64,000 bases of DNA from Fimenecus sp964527585 (GTDB lineage Bacteria; Bacillota; Clostridia; Oscillospirales; Acutalibacteraceae): positions 1 through 64,000 of the forward strand of contig CAZGPE010000003.1 in assembly GCA_964527585.1 (NCBI GenBank), in the 5' to 3' direction. The notes below the pieces were generated by a model. The model did not search any database and had not been told where the DNA came from. It saw nothing but the letters and a program-made list of their open reading frames with translations. A program made the position numbers and the translations under genes. Within the stretch, counting starts at the first letter, position 1, and the number at the start of each line of letters is the position of its first letter. Below are positions 7,108 through 16,159 of the stretch, piece after piece.

Positions 7108-9231
7108 ATGAAAATGAAAAAGATCGTATCGATTGTGCTTACAATGGTTATGCTCATTTCGACTTGCACTGTAGCACTTGTTGCGTTGGCTGCCCGTCCG
7201 GGTGGTGGCACCGGCGGAAATAATACACCGTCAACAACAGTTGATGTTGCGGATGTAATTTCCAAAATTAACGCACAGACTAAATTTATAGCTGAAGCTG
7301 AAGACGATGAAGGCGAAACTCACATTTTGCCCGGATATGCTTTCGAAAGAACAGTTAATCCGTCGGTTTCCGTTTCAATGCCTTCGGAAACACTTGCTTC
7401 GATAATGGCAAGTGCTTATCCCGAATATGCAGAATCACCCTATTGTGTTGACGGCGCATATTCTTACACCGAGATTCTTAAATCTGTTATCGGCGTAAGT
7501 GAAAGCCAGGCAAATGTTAAGAAGAATTCCGACGCTATTCTTACTATCGGAAGCGATGCTCTCTTTGCTTACGATTTGAAGGCTGACGATGTTGTATCGG
7601 CTAAAGTATCCGGTAAAACTTACACTCTTACATATGCTGATGTTGACATCGTAGCAGACGAAAAAGTAGAAGATTCGATTCTTCCTTCTTTGACAAATTC
7701 TTATCCGTCTATTACAGGTCTTGACAACGCTATCGTAAGCAGCGCTAAACAGCACAACACAGGCCTTACATTCGGTGAAAACACTCTTAAAATTACCGAC
7801 ATTAAACTTACTGTTATGTTTGACACTTCTTCAAGAATTGTCGACCTCGGTATTTCTTACAAAGTAACAGGAAATCTTACATTCTCATACATCGGAGATG
7901 AAGGTTACAACGCTGTTATTTCCGAAACCGTATCCACATCTTATAAGGCTTTCGATTACTTCGAAGACGGTGATTTCGACTATGCCGAACTTGCCGAAAA
8001 AATCAACGACGCTACCGCATATATGACCGAAATGAAAACAGGTTATGATTATGCGAGAAATAATACTTGGAATCAGATTGAAAACTCCGACGGCAGTATG
8101 ACCGATTATTTGTTCACTGTTTCAACAGAAGGACAGATTTCCGGCAATATGATTCTCTCAATCGTTGTCGGTGCTGTTTTCGGTATCGTTGACCAGATTA
8201 CAATCGGTATTGATGATGCTTTGGGAACAAACATCTGCACTCAGAAATGGGTATGTAAACTCGGTGAAGACAGCGAAGACGCTTGTTCTGCCGCTCATCC
8301 TCACCAGGTTTGGAACTGCACATGTAAAGATGTAGACGGTTGCTGTGATTGTTGCGGAACAACCGGTTGTACTTCAACTCATCCCTGCGACAGAAAAGAT
8401 GACTGCACAAGCGTTGACTGTGCTTGCGGATATATCGACGATCCGGAATGTAAGTATGTTGACAACACAACAGAAAAGACCGAAAACTTGGACGCAACCG
8501 TTAACAGCGCTATGAACACATTAGGTTCTTTGCTTGACAGCACAATCGCTGACAGCGCTAAAGAGCAGTTGGTTCTCGGTGCAACAGCAGGTTCTGTTCC
8601 GGTTGCTAACGAAGGTACAGAATTCCTTGACAGCCGTTACGCTGTAAAAGAAACTTCTCTTGATGTATTCGATATTGAGGAAGCTTCTTTCGACGAAGAG
8701 ACAGGTTCAATCATTTTCACAATGGCTGATCAGGATGCAGCAAGCGGTTATGTTGCTCTTTCACACCTTACAAACGACTTTGTAACAAACGATGATTTTG
8801 TAAGCGCTCTTAACCTTTCCGCTTTGGAAGGCGAAACATTCGTTAATTCCGAACTTATTTATTCGGAAATCGTATGCACAGTTAAGTTCAACGGTGCCGA
8901 TGAAGAAAACATTTACGGCGACGGAACTATCGAAAAGATTAACCTTACTTATAACTGCACGGCAACTTCGGAAGGAATTGTCGGTTATGCATTCTCAACA
9001 AATATGAAATCAACAGTTAAGAACATCGAGTATGCTGATTACGAAAAGGGCGATGTTGATATGAGCACAAGAGTTTCCGTTCTTGATGCTAAACTCACTC
9101 TCAGAGCAATTGCAGAACTTGAAACTCTTAGCGATTATCAGGCATATCTTGCAGATATGAACGAAGATAACGAAGTTTCAATTGTTGACGCAAAAATGAT
9201 CCTCGAAAAGATTGTTTCTCAATCGGTTTGA
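7108..9231 (+). CDS. Secreted Cys-rich protein with C-terminal dockerin domain
   Basis: A 707-residue exported protein. Residues 1-29 form a Sec signal peptide (MKMKK, a hydrophobic core, then ALAA), followed by a Gly-rich linker. The central part is unrecognised, rich in Asp, Ser and Thr. A Cys-rich insert lies at about 375-450 with many CxC, CC and CxxC spacings plus His, which could bind metal or form disulfides. The last 65 residues hold two repeats, DVDMSTRVSVLDAKLTL and DMNEDNEVSIVDAKMIL, which match the paired calcium-binding helices of a type I dockerin. Dockerins bind cohesin modules on scaffoldins or the cell surface. No cohesin, scaffoldin or catalytic domain is visible here. The gene stands alone between its promoter and a terminator, with AGGAG before the ATG. 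Confidence 0.82.
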   Translation: MKMKKIVSIVLTMVMLISTCTVALVALAARPGGGTGGNNTPSTTVDVADVISKINAQTKFIAEAEDDEGETHILPGYAFERTVNPSVSVSMPSETLASIMASAYPEYAESPYCVDGAYSYTEILKSVIGVSESQANVKKNSDAILTIGSDALFAYDLKADDVVSAKVSGKTYTLTYADVDIVADEKVEDSILPSLTNSYPSITGLDNAIVSSAKQHNTGLTFGENTLKITDIKLTVMFDTSSRIVDLGISYKVTGNLTFSYIGDEGYNAVISETVSTSYKAFDYFEDGDFDYAELAEKINDATAYMTEMKTGYDYARNNTWNQIENSDGSMTDYLFTVSTEGQISGNMILSIVVGAVFGIVDQITIGIDDALGTNICTQKWVCKLGEDSEDACSAAHPHQVWNCTCKDVDGCCDCCGTTGCTSTHPCDRKDDCTSVDCACGYIDDPECKYVDNTTEKTENLDATVNSAMNTLGSLLDSTIADSAKEQLVLGATAGSVPVANEGTEFLDSRYAVKETSLDVFDIEEASFDEETGSIIFTMADQDAASGYVALSHLTNDFVTNDDFVSALNLSALEGETFVNSELIYSEIVCTVKFNGADEENIYGDGTIEKINLTYNCTATSEGIVGYAFSTNMKSTVKNIEYADYEKGDVDMSTRVSVLDAKLTLRAIAELETLSDYQAYLADMNEDNEVSIVDAKMILEKIVSQSV

Positions 9232-9254
9232 TCAGTTCATTCATAAGTTAAAAT

Positions 9255-9282
9255 AAAAGCACCGCTTATGCGGTGCTTTTTT
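9255..9282 (+). terminator. Terminator of the dockerin-protein gene
   Basis: The arms AAAAGCACCGC and GCGGTGCTTTT enclose a short loop, with a T run after them. It may also serve the leftward DUF378 gene. Confidence 0.85.
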
Positions 9283-9285
9283 ACT

Positions 9286-9498
9286 TTACATATCTTCGGT
9301 TGCCACAATTTCGTTCTCTCTGAAAAGAAGCGAAATACACCACACTGCCGAAAGGGCAACAACGGTATATATTATACGGCTCAGAACAGCATCTTGTCCG
9401 CCGCATATCCAACTTACAATGTCAAATTGAAAAAGACCGATTGAGCCCCAGTTAATTCCGCCGATAACAAGAATAATCAAAGCGATTTTATCAAGCAT
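9286..9498 (-). CDS. DUF378 family small membrane protein
   Basis: A 70-residue protein with two hydrophobic segments. The GGINWGSIGLFQFD motif is characteristic of DUF378 proteins, whose function is unknown. The start is the ATG at 9498, nine bases after an AAGGAG site; an in-frame TTG at 9507 abuts that site and is unlikely. It is a single gene between the dockerin-protein gene and spoIVA. Confidence 0.85.
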   Translation of the reverse strand: MLDKIALIILVIGGINWGSIGLFQFDIVSWICGGQDAVLSRIIYTVVALSAVWCISLLFRENEIVATEDM

Positions 9499-9557
9499 TT
9501 TATTCAACTCCTTATTTGCTTTGTAAATAGTATTCTCTTAAAATTTTTATAATATAC

Positions 9558-9592
9558 AAAAAACAGGCGAAAATTTTTCGCCCGTTTTTTTA
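9558..9592 (-). terminator. Terminator of spoIVA
   Basis: On the - strand, ACGGGCGAAAAA and TTTTTCGCCTGT form a long stem (one G-T type mismatch) followed by TTTTTT. Confidence 0.75.
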
Positions 9593-11068
9593 CAAAATTA
9601 TACAAATAAGTCCGTTGCATCCTTCATTTATAACCCGTTCGAGAGTTTCCTGCATTTTCATTCTCGCTTCGTTAGGCATATGGAACAGCTTATTTCTTAA
9701 TCCTTCGTTAACAAGATCGTTAAGTGATTTTCCGAATATATTAGACTCCCAAATTTTTGTCGGTTCTTCTTCAAATCCGGCAAGAAGATATTTAACCAAT
9801 TCTTCCGATTGGCTTTCTGTTCCCACAATCGGCGCAACTTCGGTTTGAATGTTTGCTTTTATCATATGAATTGACGGTGCAGATGCGCTCAGTCTTACAC
9901 CGTATCGGCCGCCTTGTTTTATAATTTCCGGTTCTTGAAGTTTTAACTGATCAATGTCAGGCATTATAATTCCGTATCCGGTATTTTCGACTTCGTTAAG
10001 AGCGTTTTTGATTTTGTCGTATTCTTTTTTTGCCTGACTCAATTCGCACATACATTTCATCAATTCAAATTCGCCGTTAATTTCAATTCCCGTATTTTCG
10101 GCTATAATTTTATAAAAAAGATTGCTGCTCATTTTCACTTCGATAAATGCACTTCCTTCACCGAGATTCATTTTTGAAACGAAAGCATCGGTTACATATT
10201 CGCTTTCTTTTAATTCATCGGTTAAATAACTGACATCACGAACAAGCGTTAAATTTTGAGTAGCCTTTTCAACCGAAGAATAAACACTTTTGCGAAGCCA
10301 ATGGTCAGCGCTGAGGGAAATAAGCCAAGGCGGAAGGTCAATACTTATTTCTTTAATAGGAAATTCGAAAAGAACTTGCGTAAGAATTTCTTTTATTTCG
10401 TTTTCATCGAGTTCAAGACAGTTAACGGGTAAAACGGGAACTGTATATTTTTCGGTTAATTCACAAGCCATTTTAATTGCGCTTGCGCTTTTCGGATAAG
10501 TACAGTTTAATAAAACAATAAACGGTTTGTTAAGTTCTTTAAGTTCGTTTATAACTCTTTCTTCGGAAATTTCGTATTCTTCTCTGGGAATGTCTGAGAT
10601 ACTGCCGTCCGTGGTAATGACAAGACCGATTGTCGAGTGTTCGGTAATAACTTTTTGAGTGCCGATTTCGGCTGCCATATTAAACGGAATTTCATGGTCA
10701 AACCAAGGAGTATTGACCATTCTCGGATTTTCTCCTTCAATATATCCGAGAGAACTCGGCACAATGTATCCGACGCAATCTATCATACGAACTTTCAGCG
10801 AAGCGTTCTCGGGAAGTGTGATTTCAACTGCGCTTTCGGGAACGAATTTCGGTTCGGTTGTCATTATGGTTCTTCCGGCGGCGGATTGAGGCAGTTCATC
10901 TGTCGCACGCTCATGCATCGTCGGGTCCTCTATGTTCGGAATGACGAGAGTATCCATAAATTTTTTGATAAAAGTTGATTTACCTGTTCTTACCGGCCCG
11001 ACAACACCGATATAAATATCTCCGTTAGTTCTGTTCGCAATATCGGCGTATATGCTTCTCTCTGCCAT
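9590..11068 (-). CDS. spoIVA: Stage IV sporulation protein A, spore coat assembly ATPase
   Basis: At 492 residues this equals the usual length of SpoIVA. The N-terminal GTPase-like ATPase domain has the Walker A motif GPVRTGKST at 24-32, and the family stretches DCVGYIVPSSLGY and MVNTPWFDHEIPFN are clear. The middle and the conserved C-terminus (ending CNGLICIIL) complete the family layout. SpoIVA polymerises on the outer forespore membrane using ATP and forms the basement layer of the spore coat; it is made in the mother cell. An AGGAGGT site precedes the ATG. In B. subtilis it is sigma-E dependent; I could not identify a convincing sigma-E promoter here. It marks the organism as a spore former. 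Confidence 0.97.
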   Translation of the reverse strand: MAERSIYADIANRTNGDIYIGVVGPVRTGKSTFIKKFMDTLVIPNIEDPTMHERATDELPQSAAGRTIMTTEPKFVPESAVEITLPENASLKVRMIDCVGYIVPSSLGYIEGENPRMVNTPWFDHEIPFNMAAEIGTQKVITEHSTIGLVITTDGSISDIPREEYEISEERVINELKELNKPFIVLLNCTYPKSASAIKMACELTEKYTVPVLPVNCLELDENEIKEILTQVLFEFPIKEISIDLPPWLISLSADHWLRKSVYSSVEKATQNLTLVRDVSYLTDELKESEYVTDAFVSKMNLGEGSAFIEVKMSSNLFYKIIAENTGIEINGEFELMKCMCELSQAKKEYDKIKNALNEVENTGYGIIMPDIDQLKLQEPEIIKQGGRYGVRLSASAPSIHMIKANIQTEVAPIVGTESQSEELVKYLLAGFEEEPTKIWESNIFGKSLNDLVNEGLRNKLFHMPNEARMKMQETLERVINEGCNGLICIIL

Positions 11069-11150
11069 TAACAGTACCTCCTAAGTTCCTCTGTTTTGAA
11101 GATAAATTTGTTTTCGATAGAATTATATTCCTGCCTTGTACTGTTTATGA

Positions 11151-11184
11151 TAAAAAAATACGGACACCTTGAGATGTCCGTATA
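11151..11184 (-). terminator. Terminator of the alpha/beta hydrolase gene
   Basis: On the - strand, ATACGGACA and TGTCCGTAT form the stem, followed by a run of seven T. Confidence 0.85.
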
Positions 11185-11198
11185 AGATTTAATTAAAT

Positions 11199-12176
11199 TC
11201 AAATGTGTTTATCAATAAAGGCTTTAACCGTATTCCAATACAAATCGGGATGAGCGCATACCGACCGTGCATGAGGTGCATCCGGAACGGAAAGTTTTTC
11301 TTTTTCACAGTTTGCCGCTTCATAAACAATATCAAGCATTGAATAGGGTACGAAATCGTCGGTTTCACCGTGAATAAAGAGGACGGGGCGGGTACATTTT
11401 TTTAACTGTTCGACACAGGAAGCGTCTTTGAAAGAAAACTTTTCTCTGAGTTTGTTAAGATTATCCGCACTGTAAAGGAAGGGGAAATCCGGAACCTTCA
11501 TTTGAAGCATTTTATGTTTAAGTACATCCCAAGCGTTTGTATACCCGCAGTCTTCGATAGCGAGTTTAACATTATCGGGAAGTTCTTCACCGAGTGTCAT
11601 CATTGTTGTTGCTGCGCCCATCGAAACACCGTGAAGAATAATTTTACAATCGGGATGTTCGCTGACTGTACTGTTTATCCAATCGACTACATCAAGTCTG
11701 TCTTTCCAACCCATTGAAATGAACTCTTCTTCGCTGTCGGCGTGGCCACGCAAACTCGGAAGAATTACATTATATCCGAATTCACGGAACTGTTTAGCGT
11801 AAATGCCCATATTCTTCGGTGCAGAGGAATATCCGTGAATACAGAAAACATAAATATTGCTTTCAACATCGGGTTTTATAAGGTCGGCATGAAGATTTTT
11901 ACCGTCTCTGTTTTTAATGGTAAGTTTTTCTCTCGGATATTCTTCAAACCATTTTGCGCCGTCATTTAATATGCGTTCGAGATTCGCTCTGTATTCATCG
12001 CTATCACGCTTTTTGTTACTTTTTTTAATAACTGCGCTTGCAATCGGGGAGTTGAGACCTTTTCTTGAAATTACATAGTGAAATGCAATTTCACCGGCCA
12101 CATAAAAAGATAAAGCCGATGCTCCCGCAACGATGGCGGCATATTTTAATGCTCCGTTTTTCTTGTTGTCAGACAT
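11199..12176 (-). CDS. Membrane-anchored alpha/beta hydrolase
   Basis: A 325-residue protein. The ATG at 12176 has AAGGAG eight bases upstream; an in-frame GTG at 12185 lies too close to that site. A hydrophobic segment at about 12-32 acts as an uncleaved anchor. The hydrolase domain shows an oxyanion-side HGYSSAPKNM, the nucleophile elbow GVSMGA, an Asp in HGETDDFVP and the catalytic His in DAPHARS. The C-terminal layout matches YqkD/BAAT-like serine hydrolases of Firmicutes. The substrate is unknown, probably an ester or acyl compound at the membrane. It is a single gene with its own terminator, next to spoIVA but separated from it by that terminator. Confidence 0.85.
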   Translation of the reverse strand: MSDNKKNGALKYAAIVAGASALSFYVAGEIAFHYVISRKGLNSPIASAVIKKSNKKRDSDEYRANLERILNDGAKWFEEYPREKLTIKNRDGKNLHADLIKPDVESNIYVFCIHGYSSAPKNMGIYAKQFREFGYNVILPSLRGHADSEEEFISMGWKDRLDVVDWINSTVSEHPDCKIILHGVSMGAATTMMTLGEELPDNVKLAIEDCGYTNAWDVLKHKMLQMKVPDFPFLYSADNLNKLREKFSFKDASCVEQLKKCTRPVLFIHGETDDFVPYSMLDIVYEAANCEKEKLSVPDAPHARSVCAHPDLYWNTVKAFIDKHI

Positions 12177-12330
12177 AATGCTCACTCCTTAAAATTGATT
12201 GATAATATTTTAACACAAATAATTCTTAAAATCAATTTATTTGACAATTATGCACATTTAGGTTGTTTTTAGTTGAGAAATCTGTTAAAATGTATTGTAA
12301 TTATAAAATGCTATCCTTAGGGGTGTTAAT

Positions 12331-13119
12331 ATGGAACAGGAAAAAATAATGAGAACAAGTGTGTTCGGCGGTTTCAAAAAGGAAGATGTTATTACCTATG
12401 TCGAACAGCTTAAGCAGGAAATCGAAAATCTTAAATCCGATGTTGCGAAAAAGGATGAAACAATAGGTGAGCTTAACGAAAAAGTTCTTGAACTTACCGA
12501 TGAATGTGCCCAACTTTCTTCGCTTAAAACCGAAGTCGAAGAAAAGACAGCGGAGATAACTCGGCTTCAGGCTCAAAATAAGGAAATTCTTCAAAAGGTC
12601 GACTCGCTTACCGCTGTTGCCGAAGAATATTCTCAGGCAAAAACTTCAATCGAAGAAAACAATAAAAATATTGAAATGGCTCAGGCTCGTTTGGGTGCCG
12701 CTTTCCTTGATGCGAGAAAATATTCGGAAAATATAGTTGCAGCCGCAAATGAAAAGGCGCATACCGCATCAAAAAATATATCGGACGATATTTCAAAGCA
12801 AGCAGGGGAAATTTCAAAACTTTCTCAGGAAATCGACAGAATTTCCGCATTGTTTACAAAGTCGGTTGACGAACTTCACGCTAATATTTCCGTTCTTGCA
12901 CAGAGAATGGCGGCTGCGGCGAAAAATCTTTCAATAAGACAGGATGCGGTTTTTGAACCCGATTTTTCGGTTTCTTTCGAAGTTGACAGCGATGCTTCTT
13001 CTATTCTTCAGACAGATGACGGAAGCGGACTTACATACATTCAATATCCGCCCCATACTCAGTTTAACGAGGATTTGAACATTAAACCCGATTCCGATTT
13101 GAGCAAAAAAGAGGGCTGA
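12331..13119 (+). CDS. DivIVA-like coiled-coil protein
   Basis: A 262-residue soluble protein. The first 30 residues (VFGGFKKEDVITYVEQL) resemble the DivIVA/GpsB membrane-binding head, where a Phe-Gly-Gly-Phe turn precedes a helix. About 90 residues of heptad-rich, Glu/Lys-rich coiled coil follow, then a second helical stretch and an acidic tail. DivIVA-type proteins recruit partners to curved membranes at poles and septa. The match is only to the head motif, so the role here is inferred. The stop is two bases before the GTG of the fumarase beta gene, and with pcrA they form a compact run of three genes. A weak promoter TTGAGA-17-TGTAAT lies at 12273-12301. Confidence 0.7.
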   Translation: MEQEKIMRTSVFGGFKKEDVITYVEQLKQEIENLKSDVAKKDETIGELNEKVLELTDECAQLSSLKTEVEEKTAEITRLQAQNKEILQKVDSLTAVAEEYSQAKTSIEENNKNIEMAQARLGAAFLDARKYSENIVAAANEKAHTASKNISDDISKQAGEISKLSQEIDRISALFTKSVDELHANISVLAQRMAAAAKNLSIRQDAVFEPDFSVSFEVDSDASSILQTDDGSGLTYIQYPPHTQFNEDLNIKPDSDLSKKEG

Positions 13120-13121
13120 GC

Positions 13122-13652
13122 GTGAGCGAATACAGAATTAACACATCCGAAATAAAAAATGCGGCATCTTATCTTAAAGCCGGTGATACCGTTTATTTAA
13201 GCGGTACCGTATATACTTCCCGTGATGCCGCACACAAAAGAATATTCGAACTTAAATCAAAAGGTGAAAAATTACCTTACGAAATCGAAAACGCAACAGT
13301 TTATTATGCCGGACCGACGCCGACTCCGGAAGGACTTGCAATCGGATCTTGCGGACCTACGACTTCAAGCCGTATGGATGTTTATGCACCGGAAATGCTT
13401 GATATGGGTCTTGCGTCAATGGTCGGAAAAGGCCCCCGTTCAAAAGAAGTGTGTCAGGCGATAGTGCGTAACGGTGCGGTGTATTTTTGTGCAATCGGCG
13501 GCGCAGGCGCACTTGCCTCTAAATGTATATCTTCTTGCGAGGTAATAGCGTTTGACGATTTGGGCTGTGAGTCGGTTAAAAAACTTGAATTCGACTCTTT
13601 TCCGTTAACGGTTGCGATTGATTCGCACGGCGGAAATCTTTTTATAAAATAA
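13122..13652 (+). CDS. Class I fumarate hydratase-type beta subunit
   Basis: A 176-residue protein matching the C-terminal (beta) domain of iron-sulfur fumarases and L-tartrate dehydratases: LKAGDTVYLSGTVYTSRDAAH, YAGPTP, and the catalytic-domain loop CGPTTSSRMD. In two-subunit enzymes this part works with an alpha subunit that carries the 4Fe-4S cluster, interconverting fumarate and malate. The start is a GTG with GAGGG seven bases upstream. No alpha subunit gene is present in this window; the upstream neighbour is a DivIVA-like gene, unlike the usual alpha-beta gene pair. The alpha subunit may be encoded elsewhere, or the substrate may differ. Confidence 0.87.
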   Translation: MSEYRINTSEIKNAASYLKAGDTVYLSGTVYTSRDAAHKRIFELKSKGEKLPYEIENATVYYAGPTPTPEGLAIGSCGPTTSSRMDVYAPEMLDMGLASMVGKGPRSKEVCQAIVRNGAVYFCAIGGAGALASKCISSCEVIAFDDLGCESVKKLEFDSFPLTVAIDSHGGNLFIK

Positions 13653-13665
13653 TCGGAGATTTTTA

Positions 13666-16083
13666 ATGAATAACAGTGAAGTTTTACTTTTAAGAAAGCA
13701 AATAATCGAAAAAGAATTTAACCGAATGAACGATATGCAAAAAGAAGCGGTCTTTAATACAAAAGGACCGCTTTTAATTCTTGCCGGCGCAGGTTCGGGA
13801 AAAACAACGGTCGTTGTCAGCAGAATTGCCAATTTGATAAAATACGGCGAAGCTTACAGTTCGGATTGGCTTGAAAGAACACCGGATGAAGCCGATATCG
13901 AAAAGATGAAAATGTATCTTGACGGCGATAAAACGGTTTATGAAGATATTAAGGATTTACTCAGCGTTAATGCCGTTAAGCCTTGGCAGATACTTGCGAT
14001 AACTTTTACAAACAAAGCCGCTAACGAACTTAAAGACAGGCTCTCTTTGATTTTAGGCGATCAGGCAATGGATATTTGGGCAAGTACCTTCCATTCCTCA
14101 TGCGTCCGTATTCTTCGCAGAGACGGTGAAAAAATCGGTTTTTCAAGCCACTTTACGATTTATGATACCGATGACAGTAAAAGGGTAATTAAAGAGTGTC
14201 AGCGCCTTTTGGATATTGACGATAAGTTTTTACCGCATAAGTCGATAATGAACGAAATCAGCCGTGCTAAAGACAGTCTTGTTACTCCGGAACAGTTTAT
14301 AAATGAAAATTCAGGCGATATAAGACTTGAAAAAATCGGACAGGTTTATAAAAAGTACGAACAGATGCTTCACGATGCCGATGCAATGGATTTTGACGAT
14401 ATTATCGTCAATACGATAAAACTCTTTGAAACCTGTCCCGAAGTGCTTGAATACTATCAAAGAAGATTTAAGCATATAATGGTTGACGAATATCAGGATA
14501 CTAACTTTGCCCAGTATAAACTTACTTCAATGCTTGCCGACGGATACAAAAATATATGCGTTGTCGGTGATGATGACCAAAGTATTTACCGCTTCAGAGG
14601 AGCGACGATAGAAAATATCTTGCAGTTTGAGTCAAGATATTCGGATGCAAAGGTTATCCGTCTTGAGCAAAACTACCGTTCAACGCAAAATATCCTTGAT
14701 GCCGCAAATGCCGTTATTTCAAACAACAGCGAAAGAAAAGGAAAAAATCTTTGGACCGCAAACGGCAGGGGAGATAAAATCAAATTAAGAAAAACGAACG
14801 ACGAAACTTCGGAAGCGAAATACATATCCCGTATGATAAGCGAAGAATATGATATGGGAAATAAGCGTAAATTAAGTGATTTTGCCGTTCTTTACCGAAT
14901 GAATGCAATGTCGGGTCCTATCGAGCAGGAGTTGATGAGAAACTCTATTCCTTACAGAATTATCGGCGGACATAAGTTCTATGACCGAATGGAAATTAAA
15001 GATGCAATGGCTTATTTGAGTGTCATCAACAACCCTTCGGATAAAGTCCGTCTTATGCGTATTATTAACACTCCCAAAAGGGGTATAGGAGATACAACGG
15101 TAAATAATGCTTCGCAAATTGCCGATACATTGGGAATATCGCTTTATGAAGTGCTTAAAAGTGCTGACCAATATGAACTTCTGAAAAGAAGTGCGGCAAA
15201 ATTAAAAATGTTTACCGATATGATGGATGGATTTATCGAAAAATCTCAGGATGCCGTACCTTGCGAACTTCTTGCCGAAGTTCTTGAAACTACGGGATAC
15301 AGGCAGTCTCTTAAAGGCGATCCCGTAAAGTATGAGGAGCGTGTCGAAAACCTTAATCAGTTGGGCGCTAATATGACAAGATATTTTGAAGAGGACAGCG
15401 AAAAAACTCTCGGAGATTTTCTTGAAGAAGTCGCCTTGATGACGGATATTGATAATTATAATCAGGATGCCGATGCGGTTGTTCTTATGACGCTTCATTC
15501 GGCAAAAGGCCTTGAATTCCCCGTCGTATTTATGCCGGGAATGGAAGAGGGAGTTTTCCCCGGCCGTCAGAGTATGTTTAACGAAACGGAACTTCAGGAA
15601 GAACGCAGATTATGTTATGTAGGCATAACCAGAGCGAAAGAAGTGCTGTATCTTACACACTCAAAGCAGAGAATGGTTTTCGGTTCGACGAATTATAATC
15701 AGCCATCAAGATTTTTGGAGGAAATTCCCAATGACCTTCTTGAGCGCTCGGGCGATACTTCTTTTGCGACGAATTCGTATTCGTCCTTTGGAAATACATC
15801 CCGTGAAGCGTATTCTTCAGCCGGTCGTTCCGATTCGCAGAGAACTTACGCTCAAAATAAAGCACCGTCATATAACAGGGGATTTTCCGCAAAATCAAAA
15901 CAGAATACATCTTCCGGAGAAATCAATTTCAAACTCGGAGATACCGTAATTCACAGTATTTTCGGAGAAGGTGTAATAACACGGATTGTACCTATGGCAA
16001 ACGATGCGTTGGTTGAAATTGCTTTCCAAAAAGTCGGAACTAAGAAAGTTATGGCAAGAACAGCGAAAATGACAAAAAAATAA
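13666..16083 (+). CDS. pcrA: UvrD/PcrA-type ATP-dependent DNA helicase
   Basis: An 805-residue superfamily 1A helicase. The Q-motif region (NDMQKEAVF) is followed by Walker A AGAGSGKTT at 40-48, motif Ia ITFTNKAANELKDR, motif II DEYQDTN, motif III VVGDDDQSIYRFRGA, motif IV LEQNYRST, motif V TLHSAKGLEFPVVF and motif VI RRLCYVGITRAKE. PcrA unwinds DNA 3' to 5' in repair and plasmid replication. It is longer than the usual 720-740 residues because of an insert after motif I (about residues 62-100) and a Ser-rich linker before a C-terminal Tudor-like domain (FKLGDTVIHSIFGEGVITRI), which in PcrA binds RNA polymerase. It is the last gene of the run, followed by hairpins. Confidence 0.96.
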   Translation: MNNSEVLLLRKQIIEKEFNRMNDMQKEAVFNTKGPLLILAGAGSGKTTVVVSRIANLIKYGEAYSSDWLERTPDEADIEKMKMYLDGDKTVYEDIKDLLSVNAVKPWQILAITFTNKAANELKDRLSLILGDQAMDIWASTFHSSCVRILRRDGEKIGFSSHFTIYDTDDSKRVIKECQRLLDIDDKFLPHKSIMNEISRAKDSLVTPEQFINENSGDIRLEKIGQVYKKYEQMLHDADAMDFDDIIVNTIKLFETCPEVLEYYQRRFKHIMVDEYQDTNFAQYKLTSMLADGYKNICVVGDDDQSIYRFRGATIENILQFESRYSDAKVIRLEQNYRSTQNILDAANAVISNNSERKGKNLWTANGRGDKIKLRKTNDETSEAKYISRMISEEYDMGNKRKLSDFAVLYRMNAMSGPIEQELMRNSIPYRIIGGHKFYDRMEIKDAMAYLSVINNPSDKVRLMRIINTPKRGIGDTTVNNASQIADTLGISLYEVLKSADQYELLKRSAAKLKMFTDMMDGFIEKSQDAVPCELLAEVLETTGYRQSLKGDPVKYEERVENLNQLGANMTRYFEEDSEKTLGDFLEEVALMTDIDNYNQDADAVVLMTLHSAKGLEFPVVFMPGMEEGVFPGRQSMFNETELQEERRLCYVGITRAKEVLYLTHSKQRMVFGSTNYNQPSRFLEEIPNDLLERSGDTSFATNSYSSFGNTSREAYSSAGRSDSQRTYAQNKAPSYNRGFSAKSKQNTSSGEINFKLGDTVIHSIFGEGVITRIVPMANDALVEIAFQKVGTKKVMARTAKMTKK

Positions 16084-16155
16084 AGCGAAAAATGAATTTT
16101 CGCTGAAAATAAAAAAGCAAAGTTTACGCAATGTATCGGTAAACTTTGCTTTTTG
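16083..16155. terminator. Two hairpins between convergent genes, the second a bidirectional terminator
   Basis: AGCGAAAA/TTTTCGCT at 16083-16104 is followed by a long stem AAAAAGCAAAGTTTAC/GTAAACTTTGCTTTTT at about 16110-16155, with A and T runs at its ends. Confidence 0.8.
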
Positions 16156-16159
16156 TCGT

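Noticed and set aside
11069..11198. Sigma-E promoter for spoIVA
   Set aside because: A CATAAACA element is present, but no -35 of sigma-E type lies at the proper distance, so I did not call it.
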